Assembly: GCA_045642545.1 (NCBI GenBank)
Contig: JAZUJB010000074.1
Span: 1 to 12,102 of the forward strand
DNA from: F23-B02 sp045642545
Lineage (GTDB): Bacteria > Bacillota > Clostridia > Oscillospirales > Oscillospiraceae
Reading direction: 5' to 3'
Length of the DNA stretch: 12,102 nucleotides
Shown: piece by piece, positions 1 to 7,635 of the stretch
How positions within the stretch are numbered: position 1 is the first letter of the stretch
Layout: each line of letters opens with the position of its first letter
Notes under the pieces: model-generated
Databases searched by the model: none
Told to the model about the DNA's origin: nothing
The model's input: the letters and a program-made list of their open reading frames with translations, nothing else
Position numbers and translations under genes: made by a program

Positions 1-1587
1 GAAGGCACAGCTCCCTGTAAGACAGCATGTCCCGCACATATCGCAGTTCAGGGTTACATCCGTATGGCAAGCGAAGGCCGTTACCTCGATGCTCTCAAGC
101 TCATCAAGCAGGATAACCCGTTCCCCGCAGTCTGCGGCAGCATCTGCAACCGCCGCTGCGAAGACGCTTGCACCCGCGGCAGTGTTGATGCACCTGTTGC
201 AATCGACGAAATCAAAAAGTTCATTGCAGAGCAGGAGCTCAAAGAGAAGAACCGTTACATCCCCGACCGCCGTACCAGAAAGCTCTCCAAGGACGACTAC
301 GAGGAGAAGATCGCTGTTATCGGTGCAGGCCCCTCCGGTCTGAGCTGCGCATACTACCTTGCAAATATGGGTTACCCCGTAACCGTATATGACAAGAACA
401 AGGAGCCGGGCGGCATGCTCACTCTCGGCATCCCCAGCTTCCGCCTCGACAAGAAGGTCGTCAAGGCTGAAATCGATGTACTCAAGAAGATGGGCGTTAA
501 GTTCAAGTGCGGCGTTGAGGTCGGCAAGGACATCACCATCGAGCAGCTGCGCGAGCAGGGCTTCAAGGGCTTCTATGTTGCAATCGGCGCACAGAAGGCA
601 GCTCCTCTCGGCGTTCCCGGCGAGGACCTCAAGGGCGTTATCGGCGGCATCGACTTCCTGCGTGAGATTAACCTCGGCAACACCGTTAAGGTCGGCAAGA
701 AGGTTGCAGTTATCGGCGGCGGCAATGTTGCAATGGGTGTTGCCCGCACGGCAGTTCGCCTCGGCGCAGATGTAACCGTTGTTTACCGCAGAAAAGAATC
801 CGATATGCCTGCAGATCCTGCAGAAGTTGCAGAAGCAAAGGCAGAAGGCATCAAGTTCGTATTCGAGTACAAGCCCATTGAGGTAGTCGGCAAGGACGGC
901 AAGGTTGTTGCTCTTAAGTGCGACAAGGGCGAACTCAAGTTCAACACCATTATCCCCGCAATCGGTCAGAAGATCGAATGGGGCGGCCTCGATACCGGCG
1001 CAATGGAAAAGGGCAAGAAGGGCAACGCTGTTGCTGACGGCTTCACCCTCCAGACCGCACAGCCCGACATCTTTGTCGGCGGCGACTGCATGACCGGTCC
1101 CAAGTTTGCAATTGACGCAATTGCAGCAGGTAAGGAAGCAGCAGAGTCCCTGCACCGCTATGTACATCCCGGCCAGAGCCTGACCCTCGCTCGTAACCGC
1201 CGCGACTTCATCGAGCTCAACAAGAACGATATCGTCCTTGGCATTGAGAGCTTCGACAAGCCCGGTCGCCAGGCTGTAAAGCACGACCCCAAGAAGGTAA
1301 AGACCATGAAGGATGACCGCATCACCTTCACCGAAGAGCAGGTTAAGGCAGAAGCATCCCGCTGCCTCGGCTGCGGCGCAACCATCGTTGACACCAACAG
1401 ATGTATCGGCTGCGGTCTGTGCACCACCCGCTGCGAATTTGATGCAATCCATCTCAGCCGCGACATCGAGGATGGCTCCGTAATGCGCACCTCCGAAGGC
1501 AAGTTCGGCGGCATCGTTCCTTACATGGCAAAGCGTGCCGGTAAGATCGCAATCAAGGAACTGAAGGAAAAGCTTGCAAAGAAATAA
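1..1587 (+). CDS. GltD-like FAD/NAD(P) oxidoreductase with 4Fe-4S motifs (5' partial)
   Basis: The reading frame is open from base 1, so the true start lies upstream; 528 residues are visible. The N-terminal part carries the cysteine-rich Fe-S domain of glutamate-synthase small subunits (PCKTACPAHI at 13-42, then CGSIC..RCEDAC). An FAD-binding Rossmann motif, VIGAGPSG, lies near 316-339, and a NAD(P) Rossmann motif, VIGGGNVAMG, near 709-738 is followed by YRR, which suggests NADPH. The FAD-closing GGD motif is near 1078-1086. The C-terminus adds CLGCG and one ferredoxin motif, C-x2-C-x2-C-x3-C (1402-1434). Such proteins move electrons between NAD(P)H, flavin and Fe-S partners in the cytoplasm. 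hypA follows after 20 bases, so they are probably co-transcribed; a hydrogenase or bifurcating complex upstream is an inference. Codon use (CTC, AAG, GGC, GCA) suggests high expression. The exact partner and substrate cannot be told from this fragment. Confidence 0.85.
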   Translation, partial: EGTAPCKTACPAHIAVQGYIRMASEGRYLDALKLIKQDNPFPAVCGSICNRRCEDACTRGSVDAPVAIDEIKKFIAEQELKEKNRYIPDRRTRKLSKDDYEEKIAVIGAGPSGLSCAYYLANMGYPVTVYDKNKEPGGMLTLGIPSFRLDKKVVKAEIDVLKKMGVKFKCGVEVGKDITIEQLREQGFKGFYVAIGAQKAAPLGVPGEDLKGVIGGIDFLREINLGNTVKVGKKVAVIGGGNVAMGVARTAVRLGADVTVVYRRKESDMPADPAEVAEAKAEGIKFVFEYKPIEVVGKDGKVVALKCDKGELKFNTIIPAIGQKIEWGGLDTGAMEKGKKGNAVADGFTLQTAQPDIFVGGDCMTGPKFAIDAIAAGKEAAESLHRYVHPGQSLTLARNRRDFIELNKNDIVLGIESFDKPGRQAVKHDPKKVKTMKDDRITFTEEQVKAEASRCLGCGATIVDTNRCIGCGLCTTRCEFDAIHLSRDIEDGSVMRTSEGKFGGIVPYMAKRAGKIAIKELKEKLAKK

Positions 1588-1607
1588 TTCTACCGGAGGA
1601 CTAATCC

Positions 1608-1952
1608 ATGCATGAGCTTGGAACCGTGTTTTATATAATCAAAGAAGTTGAAAAACTCTGCGACGAGAACAATCTCACCAAGGTCGGCAGTGTAACTGTG
1701 CAGATAGGCGAGGTCAGCGGAATCATCCCTGAGTATATTGTTGACTGCTGGAACTGGGCCGTAAAGGAAACCAAGTACCTGAAGGAGGCAGAACTTAGGG
1801 TTGAGAATATCGAAGCAGTAACCTTCTGTGAGGACTGTAAACAAACTTACCCGACGGTTAAGTATGCTAAGGTGTGCCCCTATTGCAAGAGCGAGAATAC
1901 ATATCTCGTAACCGGCAATGAGTACACGATTAAGGAAATTGAAGCCTGTTAG
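1608..1952 (+). CDS. hypA: Hydrogenase maturation nickel metallochaperone HypA
   Basis: This 114-residue protein has the usual HypA length and layout. It begins MHE, where His2 is part of the nickel site known for the family. The IGEVSGIIPEYI segment (33-44) matches the conserved region usually written VGE-SG-VPE. The zinc domain has the canonical spacing C74-x2-C77-x12-C90-x2-C93. HypA passes nickel to HypB and to the [NiFe]-hydrogenase large subunit, and in some bacteria to urease. A good Shine-Dalgarno sequence, GGAGGA (1595-1600), precedes the ATG. It is the last gene of its unit, directly behind the Fe-S flavoprotein and ahead of a strong terminator. No other hyp gene or hydrogenase subunit is visible, so its client is unknown. 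Confidence 0.93.
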   Translation: MHELGTVFYIIKEVEKLCDENNLTKVGSVTVQIGEVSGIIPEYIVDCWNWAVKETKYLKEAELRVENIEAVTFCEDCKQTYPTVKYAKVCPYCKSENTYLVTGNEYTIKEIEAC

Positions 1953-1963
1953 CATAAAATAAG

Positions 1964-1998
1964 AAAAGCTCCAACATCACTGATGTTGGAGCTTTTTT
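1964..1998. terminator. Bidirectional intrinsic terminator between hypA and the ABC permease gene
   Basis: Arms 1964-1978 and 1982-1996 form a 15-bp perfect stem around a 3-base loop, or a slightly shorter stem with a 5-base loop. The stem is followed by a T run to 1998. The A run at the left base gives a U run on the opposite strand, so it can serve both converging units. Confidence 0.92.
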
Positions 1999-2013
1999 GC
2001 TGTTTGTAAGTAA

Positions 2014-2766
2014 TCAGTATTCGCGCTTCATGGTTGCAAGCCAGCCGATAACAAGACTTGCAATTGTATATATACCCGAGCCGAAGAGCGCTCTGTGCAA
2101 ATCCTCGCCCTCGGCGCTTACAGAGGCAATGCTGTGGCTGATGCTCTCAAGCCAATAGCTCGTAAGCTCAATCTCGCGCTCAAAAAGTGCGGTGTCTGCA
2201 AGCTTGAGAATGACAGTTACAAGCAGCGGAAGCACAACGCAGCAGGCTATCGAGCCGCCGGTTTTCTGAATGATGGAGCAAACCGCAAAGAACAAAGCGG
2301 CATAAGCGAGCATAACAGCAAGCTGATAAAACAGAATTTTTATCTGCTCAGCACCGAATGAAGCATCTCCGTTTCCCCAGAAGTATGCACCGACTGCATA
2401 GGAGGCAAGGCAGCAGAAGGTTGACATAACAACTGTTGCAAAAATAACCGCGACAAACTTTGCAGCGTAGATACTCAGGCGGGAGTAACCGCGAGTCAGT
2501 ATGTTGCGAATAGTGCCCGAGGTATAATCCTCGCAGACAAACAGCGCAATGAAAATGCCGAGCAGCATGGTTATTGAAGAGGTGGGAAGCGCCTCCATAA
2601 GGCTCTGTATGCCGCTTGCGTCCGGGTTTGTAATTCCGAGCTGGTCCTGAGCAAACTTTGCGGTGTAAACGGATAAGCCCGAAAGCAGAATGAGAATTGC
2701 CGTGCAGATATAAAAGCCGCGGCTTTGCATGAGCTTGCGGAATTCAAATCTTAAAAGCTTAAACAT
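2014..2766 (-). CDS. ABC-2 type transporter permease
   Basis: This 250-residue integral membrane protein has about six hydrophobic segments: around residues 16-36, 60-80, 105-130, 145-165, 170-190 and 230-245. It starts with the MFKLLRFEFRKLMQSRGF pattern common to BcrB/LanE-like permeases, in which a short cytoplasmic amphipathic stretch precedes the first membrane segment. The motif CEDYTSGTIRNILTRGYSR in the first cytoplasmic loop is characteristic of this ABC-2 group and probably contacts the ATPase. The ATG lies one base after the stop of the ATPase gene, so translation is probably coupled. Together they make a two-component exporter of the bacitracin/lantibiotic-resistance type. The substrate cannot be read from the sequence, and no histidine kinase or response regulator is next to it. 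Confidence 0.88.
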   Translation of the reverse strand: MFKLLRFEFRKLMQSRGFYICTAILILLSGLSVYTAKFAQDQLGITNPDASGIQSLMEALPTSSITMLLGIFIALFVCEDYTSGTIRNILTRGYSRLSIYAAKFVAVIFATVVMSTFCCLASYAVGAYFWGNGDASFGAEQIKILFYQLAVMLAYAALFFAVCSIIQKTGGSIACCVVLPLLVTVILKLADTALFEREIELTSYWLESISHSIASVSAEGEDLHRALFGSGIYTIASLVIGWLATMKREY

Positions 2767-2767
2767 A

Positions 2768-3661
2768 TCAGCTGCCCAGCCTTTCTATGAAGTATTCCTC
2801 AAGCCTGTCCGACTGCACAACAAGCTGCTTGACCTTAATGCCGTGCTTGACAAGCAGGCGGTTTATATCCTCACTTCTGTCAATGAGTGAGTACAGATAA
2901 ATATCATTACCCTCCAGCTTGATAGAGCTTCTGTCGGCTATGCAGGACAGAAGCGCAAGCGCCTTTTGCGGCTTGTCGACAACAATTTTGAGCTGATGAC
3001 GGCAGCGGATTTCAAGCTCCTCTGCGGATATCTGCTCAATCAGCTGACCGTTGTTTATAATACCGTAGGTGCTTACAAGCTTTGCAAGCTCATCGAGCAA
3101 ATGACTTGAAATGAGGAAGGTGATACCCTTTTCGCGATTAAGCTTTAGGATTACATCGCGTACCTCCTTAATTCCGGAGGGGTCAAGACCGTTGACGGGC
3201 TCATCGAGAATGAGAAAATCGGGATTGCCGAGAAGGGCAATGCCGATGCCGAGGCGCTGCTTCATACCGAGAGAGAAGTTGCCAACCTTTTTCCTGCCGG
3301 TGTTCTCAAGCCCTATGAGCTTGAGAATGTTCTCAATTTCCTCGCTGTCGGCGCCCGTGAGAATAGCAAAGCGTCTGAGATTTTCGTAAGCGCTGCAATT
3401 TTTATAGAGGCAGGGATATTCAAGCAACGCGCCTATGCGATGCCTTGCGGATGAAAGTGACTCACCGCCAAACAGCTCAATGCCGCCGGAGGTGGGCTCT
3501 GCAACACCGAGAACAAGGCGCATAAGCGTTGTTTTGCCTGCACCGTTTTTGCCGATGAAGCCGTAGATATCACCCTTTTTAATTTGCATACTGACTCCGT
3601 CGACGGCGCGCTTATCGCCGAAGCACTTGGTCAGCTTGTCCGTGCGAAGAACATATTCCAA
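2768..3661 (-). CDS. ABC transporter ATP-binding protein (BcrA-type), TTG start
   Basis: With a TTG start at 3661 the protein has 297 residues, the normal size for BcrA/CcmA-like ATPases. Visible motifs are Walker A GKNGAGKT (37-44), a LLEYP segment (about 79-83) with Glu where many ATPases have the Q-loop Gln (common in this subfamily), signature FSLGMKQR (129-136), Walker B FLILDE (149-154), D-loop GLDP (158-161) and switch His187 in SSHLL. The C-terminal 90 residues are a variable domain seen in exporters of this type. The frame stays open upstream to an ATG at 4048, but that extension runs antisense through trmO and has no family similarity. AGGAGG lies 7 bases ahead of the TTG, which settles the start. 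It forms an operon with the downstream permease. Confidence 0.9.
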   Translation of the reverse strand: MEYVLRTDKLTKCFGDKRAVDGVSMQIKKGDIYGFIGKNGAGKTTLMRLVLGVAEPTSGGIELFGGESLSSARHRIGALLEYPCLYKNCSAYENLRRFAILTGADSEEIENILKLIGLENTGRKKVGNFSLGMKQRLGIGIALLGNPDFLILDEPVNGLDPSGIKEVRDVILKLNREKGITFLISSHLLDELAKLVSTYGIINNGQLIEQISAEELEIRCRHQLKIVVDKPQKALALLSCIADRSSIKLEGNDIYLYSLIDRSEDINRLLVKHGIKVKQLVVQSDRLEEYFIERLGS

Positions 3662-3664
3662 AAA

Positions 3665-3676
3665 ATCGCCTCCTCG
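3665..3676 (-). promoter_or_regulatory. Strong Shine-Dalgarno deciding a TTG start
   Basis: Read on the minus strand, GAGGAGG is followed by CGATTTT and then TTG GAA TAT. The 7-base spacing is optimal, and no ATG or GTG lies at a comparable distance in this frame. This supports the TTG at 3659-3661 as initiator of the ATPase gene. Confidence 0.8.
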
Positions 3677-3682
3677 GGTGAA

Positions 3683-3711
3683 TTGACATTTAAATACGCT
3701 GGATATATTAT
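3683..3711 (+). promoter_or_regulatory. Sigma-A-type promoter for trmO
   Basis: TTGACA (3683-3688) is a perfect -35 box and TATTAT (3706-3711) a good -10 box, with 17 bases between them. Transcription would start near 3718, giving a leader of about 38 bases before the ATG at 3756. AGAGG lies just before that start. Confidence 0.8.
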
Positions 3712-3729
3712 TACATATAAGTTCAATAA
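3702..3729 (-). promoter_or_regulatory. Possible promoter for the ABC exporter operon
   Basis: On the minus strand TTATTG (3729-3724) and TATATC (3707-3702) are 16 bases apart. Both boxes are imperfect, so this is tentative. The -10 would overlap the -10 of the divergent trmO promoter, so the two units could compete for polymerase. Confidence 0.35.
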
Positions 3730-3755
3730 AATCAACGATTTCAAGAGGTGCGGCT

Positions 3756-4442
3756 ATGCCGGATATAGATATAATCGCTCGTATAAGCTCTCCGTTTAAG
3801 ACAAAGTTCGGAGTGCCGAGGCAGAGCGGAGTCGTAAACGAAATAAAGGCGCAGATTGTATTTGAGCCGGAATACAGAAATCCCGATGCCGTGCGCGGCC
3901 TTGAGGAGTATTCGCACATATGGCTCATATGGCAATTCTCCGAGGCGGTGCGCAGCACATGGTCACCGACCGTAAGACCGCCCAGACTCGGCGGCAATGT
4001 CCATGTCGGTGTGTGTGCAACGCGCTCGCCCTTCACACCGAATTCCATATGTCTGTCCTCGGTCGAGCTTGAGAAAGTCGAGTATACCGCTGACCGCGGC
4101 CCCGTGCTGCATATTAAGGGCGCAGACCTTATGGACGGAACGCCGATATTCGATATTAAGCCCTATATTCCGTATGCAGACTCGCACCCCGAAGCCTCGG
4201 GCGGCTTTACGGATAAGACCGAGTTTCATACCTTGAAGGTTGAAATTCCCGAGACACTTGCAGCAACAATGCCGCCCGACAGTATGGCTGCGCTGCGTGG
4301 CGTGCTTGCCAACGACCCCCGACCGCAGTATCACACAGACCCAAATAGAGTGTACGGCTTTGTCTTTGCGGATTTTGAGGTAAAATTCAAGGTCTGCGAG
4401 GATATTCTGACCGTTACCGATATAAAGAAAGCAGAAGCTTAA
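3756..4442 (+). CDS. trmO: tRNA (N6-threonylcarbamoyladenosine37-N6)-methyltransferase TrmO
   Basis: This 228-residue protein matches the TrmO/TsaA (YaeB) family along its length. It has ISSPFKTKFGVPRQSG near the N-terminus, AVRGLEEYSHIWLIW (45-59), RPPRLGGN (74-81), ATRSPF (88-93), DGTPIFDIKPYIPYAD and, near the C-terminus, NDPRPQYH. TrmO uses S-adenosylmethionine to methylate t6A at position 37 of threonine tRNAs, which fine-tunes decoding. The start is supported by AGAGGTG 5-6 bases upstream and a clear promoter. Three positions in the motif usually RPNPIG are changed here to T94-P-N-S97-I-C99. The gene is monocistronic. Its 3' end overlaps the converging MATE gene by 4 bases and lies inside a terminator hairpin. 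Confidence 0.93.
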   Translation: MPDIDIIARISSPFKTKFGVPRQSGVVNEIKAQIVFEPEYRNPDAVRGLEEYSHIWLIWQFSEAVRSTWSPTVRPPRLGGNVHVGVCATRSPFTPNSICLSSVELEKVEYTADRGPVLHIKGADLMDGTPIFDIKPYIPYADSHPEASGGFTDKTEFHTLKVEIPETLAATMPPDSMAALRGVLANDPRPQYHTDPNRVYGFVFADFEVKFKVCEDILTVTDIKKAEA

Positions 4443-4466
4443 TGAGCTTCTGCTTTCTTTATTTTT
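4422..4466. terminator. Convergent terminator hairpin embedded in both coding ends
   Basis: Arms 4422-4439 and 4445-4462 are a perfect 18-bp inverted repeat with loop TAATG (4440-4444), followed on the plus strand by a T run to 4466. The stop of trmO (4440-4442) and the stop of the MATE gene (4441-4439 on the minus strand) both lie in or at the edge of the loop. Each arm therefore codes for the end of one protein, and both ends read IKKAEA. The U tract is good in the trmO direction and weaker in the MATE direction. Confidence 0.9.
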
Positions 4467-5794
4467 CTGTACATAATAAGTGCCGCGGTGAGCGAAACCG
4501 CATCGACAATGGGTTGTACCCACATACAGCCGTAAAGCGGCGCAATGGAATCCATAATAAACAGTAGGGGAATGTCGAGTACGCCCTTGCGAAGGATAGA
4601 AGCAATGAGCGATTCCCTAGCCTTGCCCATAGCCTGAAACTGAATAATCATCGGGTAGGATATGGACATAAGCGGCATCGCAAGCACCATTCTGCGAAGG
4701 AAGCCCGATGCGTAATCTATGGTCAGCGCGTCGTCAATAAACAGTGCGGTCAGCTGCGGTGCAAGCATCTCATATATAATTACGCACAGCACTGAAAAGC
4801 TGACTGCAATAGTGCAGCCAAGGCGGAAGGCAGCGCTTCTGCGCTCGTGATTGCCTGCTGCGTGGTTGTATGCAAGCAGCGGCAGAAGACCGTTTGCAAG
4901 GCCGAGAGAGAAGAACAGAGGAACCTGGTCAATCTTCTTGACAATGCCGAGTGCGGCAATAGCCTCGGTTGCATAGCCGGCAACAAACTTAGCCTGCGCG
5001 GCAATTGCAACAACCGTGAGCGCCTGCTGAACTGCGGAAGGGAAGCCGATTGCGAGAATCTGCCCCATATTGTCTTTCGTTTTGCTAAGATGCCTGGGAT
5101 TTACGCAAATGATAGAGGTCTTTCTGTGTCTGAAAATATAGACGAGGAAATATGTAGCCGACAGCGCGTTTGATATTGCCGTTGCAAGGCCTGCGCCCTC
5201 AGCGCCTAAGCCGATAAACTGCGGAAGCACAAAGAACGGGTCAAGCACTATGTTTACAATGCAGCCGAGCGATACTCCGAGAGATGCCGACATTGCGCTG
5301 CCCTCGGAGCGGATTAGGTTTGCCGTCAGTGAGCTCATTATCGTGAACGGAGCGCCGACAATGACTGTCCACTTTGCGTAGCCGAACGCAAGCGCGTAGG
5401 TGCTGTCGTCAGCGCCGCATACGGTGAGCAGCGGCCGCGCAAATATCAGATACAGCAGTGCTGTTGTGATAGCGGAGATGATACCCCACCAGAATGCAAC
5501 CGCCGCGACCTGCTTTGCCTCGGACTCGCGGCGCATTCCGAGCTTGCGGGCAATCAAACTCGCGCCGCCTATGCCGAACAGATTTGATACTGCCGTCAGC
5601 ATTACAAACATCGGTGCAACGATTGTAACCGCTGCGGTCTGAGCGGGGGAGTTGAGCATACCGACAAAATAGGTGTCGGCAAGGTTGTACACAACGGCAA
5701 TCATCTGCGCGGCAATTGCGGGAGCAATCTGCTTAATAACCGCCTTGCGTACAGGCATTTTTTCAAATATGCTTATTCTTTCATCTGAAGTCAT
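4439..5794 (-). CDS. MATE family multidrug/metabolite exporter
   Basis: This 451-residue, highly hydrophobic protein is the usual MATE length and has about 12 membrane segments in two similar halves. Family hallmarks near the N-terminus are VVYNLADTYFVG (about 35-46) and NLFGIGGASLIARKLG (about 71-86), and a related QALTVVAIAA/GLANGLLPLLAYN region starts the second half. MATE proteins export cationic drugs or metabolites in exchange for Na+ or H+. The ATG is 12 bases downstream of the stop of the lipoprotein gene, and its Shine-Dalgarno is weak (GAG in ATCGAGATAG), so translation probably depends on the upstream gene. It is the last gene of a two-gene minus-strand operon. The C-terminal KIKKAEAH is encoded by the terminator hairpin shared with trmO. 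The substrate is unknown. Confidence 0.92.
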   Translation of the reverse strand: MTSDERISIFEKMPVRKAVIKQIAPAIAAQMIAVVYNLADTYFVGMLNSPAQTAAVTIVAPMFVMLTAVSNLFGIGGASLIARKLGMRRESEAKQVAAVAFWWGIISAITTALLYLIFARPLLTVCGADDSTYALAFGYAKWTVIVGAPFTIMSSLTANLIRSEGSAMSASLGVSLGCIVNIVLDPFFVLPQFIGLGAEGAGLATAISNALSATYFLVYIFRHRKTSIICVNPRHLSKTKDNMGQILAIGFPSAVQQALTVVAIAAQAKFVAGYATEAIAALGIVKKIDQVPLFFSLGLANGLLPLLAYNHAAGNHERRSAAFRLGCTIAVSFSVLCVIIYEMLAPQLTALFIDDALTIDYASGFLRRMVLAMPLMSISYPMIIQFQAMGKARESLIASILRKGVLDIPLLFIMDSIAPLYGCMWVQPIVDAVSLTAALIMYRKIKKAEAH

Positions 5795-5806
5795 TTCTAT
5801 CTCGAT

Positions 5807-7486
5807 TTACAACTTGAGATTTGCCGAAAGCGTATCGGCAATTGCTTTCACCGTTTGCGCGGTGATGGGGGAATCCATATCCTCGGCATTCAGCAGCTCG
5901 AGAAATTCATAAACGGAAGCGCCGTCAATCAGCTTCATATACATATCAAGACCGCTGCCTTTTTGGTTAAGCTCCATATTGTACAGCGCAAACGCGGAGC
6001 TGTCCGATACGCAGTAGCTGATTACATAGTACGGAGAGGTAAACAGATGCGGGATTGATATCCAGAGCAAGCCGACCTCATCGCCGTACTCGTCTCTGAA
6101 GCCATATTCCTCGGAAAGCTCTTCATAGATGGAATTTAGCTTCTCAACCGTAAGCTCGCTGTCGGGCAGCGCAAATGCGCGCTGTTCAAATTCATTGAAG
6201 CTTGCCTGGTCAATATAAAGGCTGATAGTATCAAGCATTTTGTAATGCGTGAGCGCGTCCTTTGTGTCGCCGCTTTCCATATTGCTGATTATGAGGTATT
6301 CCATACCCTGCGAGAACATCTCGGAGGAGTCAAGGCTGCAGTTTCGGTTGTGGTTTATATATCTGTCAACATAGTGGCCAAACTCGTGTCCGACTGAAAG
6401 AATGTCGTCGGAATAGCCCGAGGGGCAGACAAACAGATAAGGTGCGTCATAGTCGTCAATGTACGCAACATAGGCCCGATTGTATTTGCTGTCGGAGGCA
6501 CTGATATCATACAGATTATAATTAAGCATAAAATCAAGCGTTTCGTCAATGCGCTCGTCAAGGCCTCTGACGGTATCAGTCAGCGTGGAAAGGGCGGTAT
6601 CGGTATCCATTTTGACAATGCCGTCGGAGCTATCAAACAAGCCACTGCCGCTCGCCTTTTCGTAAACCGGGACAATGTAGTCCTTTATGGCCTGTCTGTA
6701 TTCGGCGAGGTCATCGGGGGAATAGCTGCGACCATAGGTGCGGTATGCGTATTCCTCGTATGAGTCAAAGCCCTTTAGCTTAGCGATTTCGCGCCTGACC
6801 TTAATAAGCTCGATGTATATCTCGCCCATATCCTTGTTGTGCTTTTTGTAAGAGTCAAGGTCGGCTTCAAGGTTAAGCTCAATATACAGCTCGCTGTAAT
6901 CGTTTTTAAGCTTTGCTTCACGCTTGAGCAGGTCAACAAGCTCATCGCTGGGCGTATAACCGCTGCCGTCGGTAACGCTGTATTCCTCAGCGAGTAAGCC
7001 GCCGAAGTACTGAGCATCGAGAAAGCTGCTTTTTGATGAATTTGAGCAGGCAAGCAGAAGTTCGTCGTAAATGCGGTCAACTTCGCTCTCTGCCTCAGTG
7101 CAGAAGCTGTTTTCCTCAAGATAGTACTCATCATCGGTATCAATATCGCTGCGGATAACGGCAAGCATCATCATAGAGTCGAAGCTTTGGTACAGCTCGA
7201 AAAACTCATCAAGCCCCGCCACAACTTCTTTTCTTGACGAAAAGCCGTCAAGAAGCTCTTCAACATATTCAGCCTGAGCGCGCAGCTTGTCAATGTCCGG
7301 CCTTACATACTCCATCTGCTCAAAGGAAACAATCCCTGAACGGTTGTCGGTATAGGGAGAAAAGGCGGACTCAAGCCGTGAGGTATTATATTCGGGATAG
7401 AGTGTGTCGAGCAAGCTGCAGCCGCAAAGCGATACAAGCAGCAAAACCGACAGTATAAGCGCCAATGTTCGCTTGAAAAGTCGCAT
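5807..7486 (-). CDS. M3-family (oligoendopeptidase F-like) zinc metallopeptidase lipoprotein
   Basis: This 559-residue protein starts with a lipoprotein signal peptide: basic MRLFKR, a hydrophobic run, and a lipobox LCGC with Cys23 as the lipidation site. It is therefore predicted to be anchored outside the membrane, unlike the mostly cytoplasmic PepF enzymes. The zinc site HEFGH is at 367-371, and the third ligand is probably Glu389 in SSEMFSQGMEYL, the spacing expected of M3 peptidases. A further M3-like segment, IPHLFTSPYYVISY (about 478-491), supplies the His/Tyr region that stabilises the transition state in this family. It is expected to cleave short peptides. The start has GGAGGAAA 6 bases upstream. 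It shares an operon with the downstream MATE exporter. The N-terminal half is acidic and weakly conserved, so the substrate is not predictable. Confidence 0.85.
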   Translation of the reverse strand: MRLFKRTLALILSVLLLVSLCGCSLLDTLYPEYNTSRLESAFSPYTDNRSGIVSFEQMEYVRPDIDKLRAQAEYVEELLDGFSSRKEVVAGLDEFFELYQSFDSMMMLAVIRSDIDTDDEYYLEENSFCTEAESEVDRIYDELLLACSNSSKSSFLDAQYFGGLLAEEYSVTDGSGYTPSDELVDLLKREAKLKNDYSELYIELNLEADLDSYKKHNKDMGEIYIELIKVRREIAKLKGFDSYEEYAYRTYGRSYSPDDLAEYRQAIKDYIVPVYEKASGSGLFDSSDGIVKMDTDTALSTLTDTVRGLDERIDETLDFMLNYNLYDISASDSKYNRAYVAYIDDYDAPYLFVCPSGYSDDILSVGHEFGHYVDRYINHNRNCSLDSSEMFSQGMEYLIISNMESGDTKDALTHYKMLDTISLYIDQASFNEFEQRAFALPDSELTVEKLNSIYEELSEEYGFRDEYGDEVGLLWISIPHLFTSPYYVISYCVSDSSAFALYNMELNQKGSGLDMYMKLIDGASVYEFLELLNAEDMDSPITAQTVKAIADTLSANLKL

Positions 7487-7514
7487 CGGTGTTTCCTCCG
7501 GGAATTTTTTTAAT

Positions 7515-7543
7515 ATTCTAACACAAATTTTCTACATTGAAAA
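7515..7543 (-). promoter_or_regulatory. Probable promoter for the peptidase-MATE operon
   Basis: On the minus strand TTTTCA (7543-7538) and TAGAAT (7520-7515) are separated by 17 bases, ahead of a short leader and the GGAGGAAA ribosome site. Both boxes depart from consensus at one or two positions. It is back to back with the plsY promoter, about 90 bases away; the bases between hold no recognisable gene. Confidence 0.5.
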
Positions 7544-7635
7544 CACATAGCACTCAATGCAAATAAAAAAGCTTGCGTGGGGTAGAATAATGGCAGGTTT
7601 TCTGAAAATACAGATAAACATTCACACTTTGTATA

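Noticed and set aside
3662..4048. N-terminal extension of the ABC ATPase from an ATG at 4048
   Set aside because: It runs antisense through trmO and its promoter, shows no ATPase similarity, and lacks a ribosome site; the TTG at 3661 has an ideal one.
3963..4523. A 186-residue open frame antisense to trmO
   Set aside because: It overlaps both trmO and the MATE gene, has no recognisable motif, and the trmO frame is clearly the conserved one.
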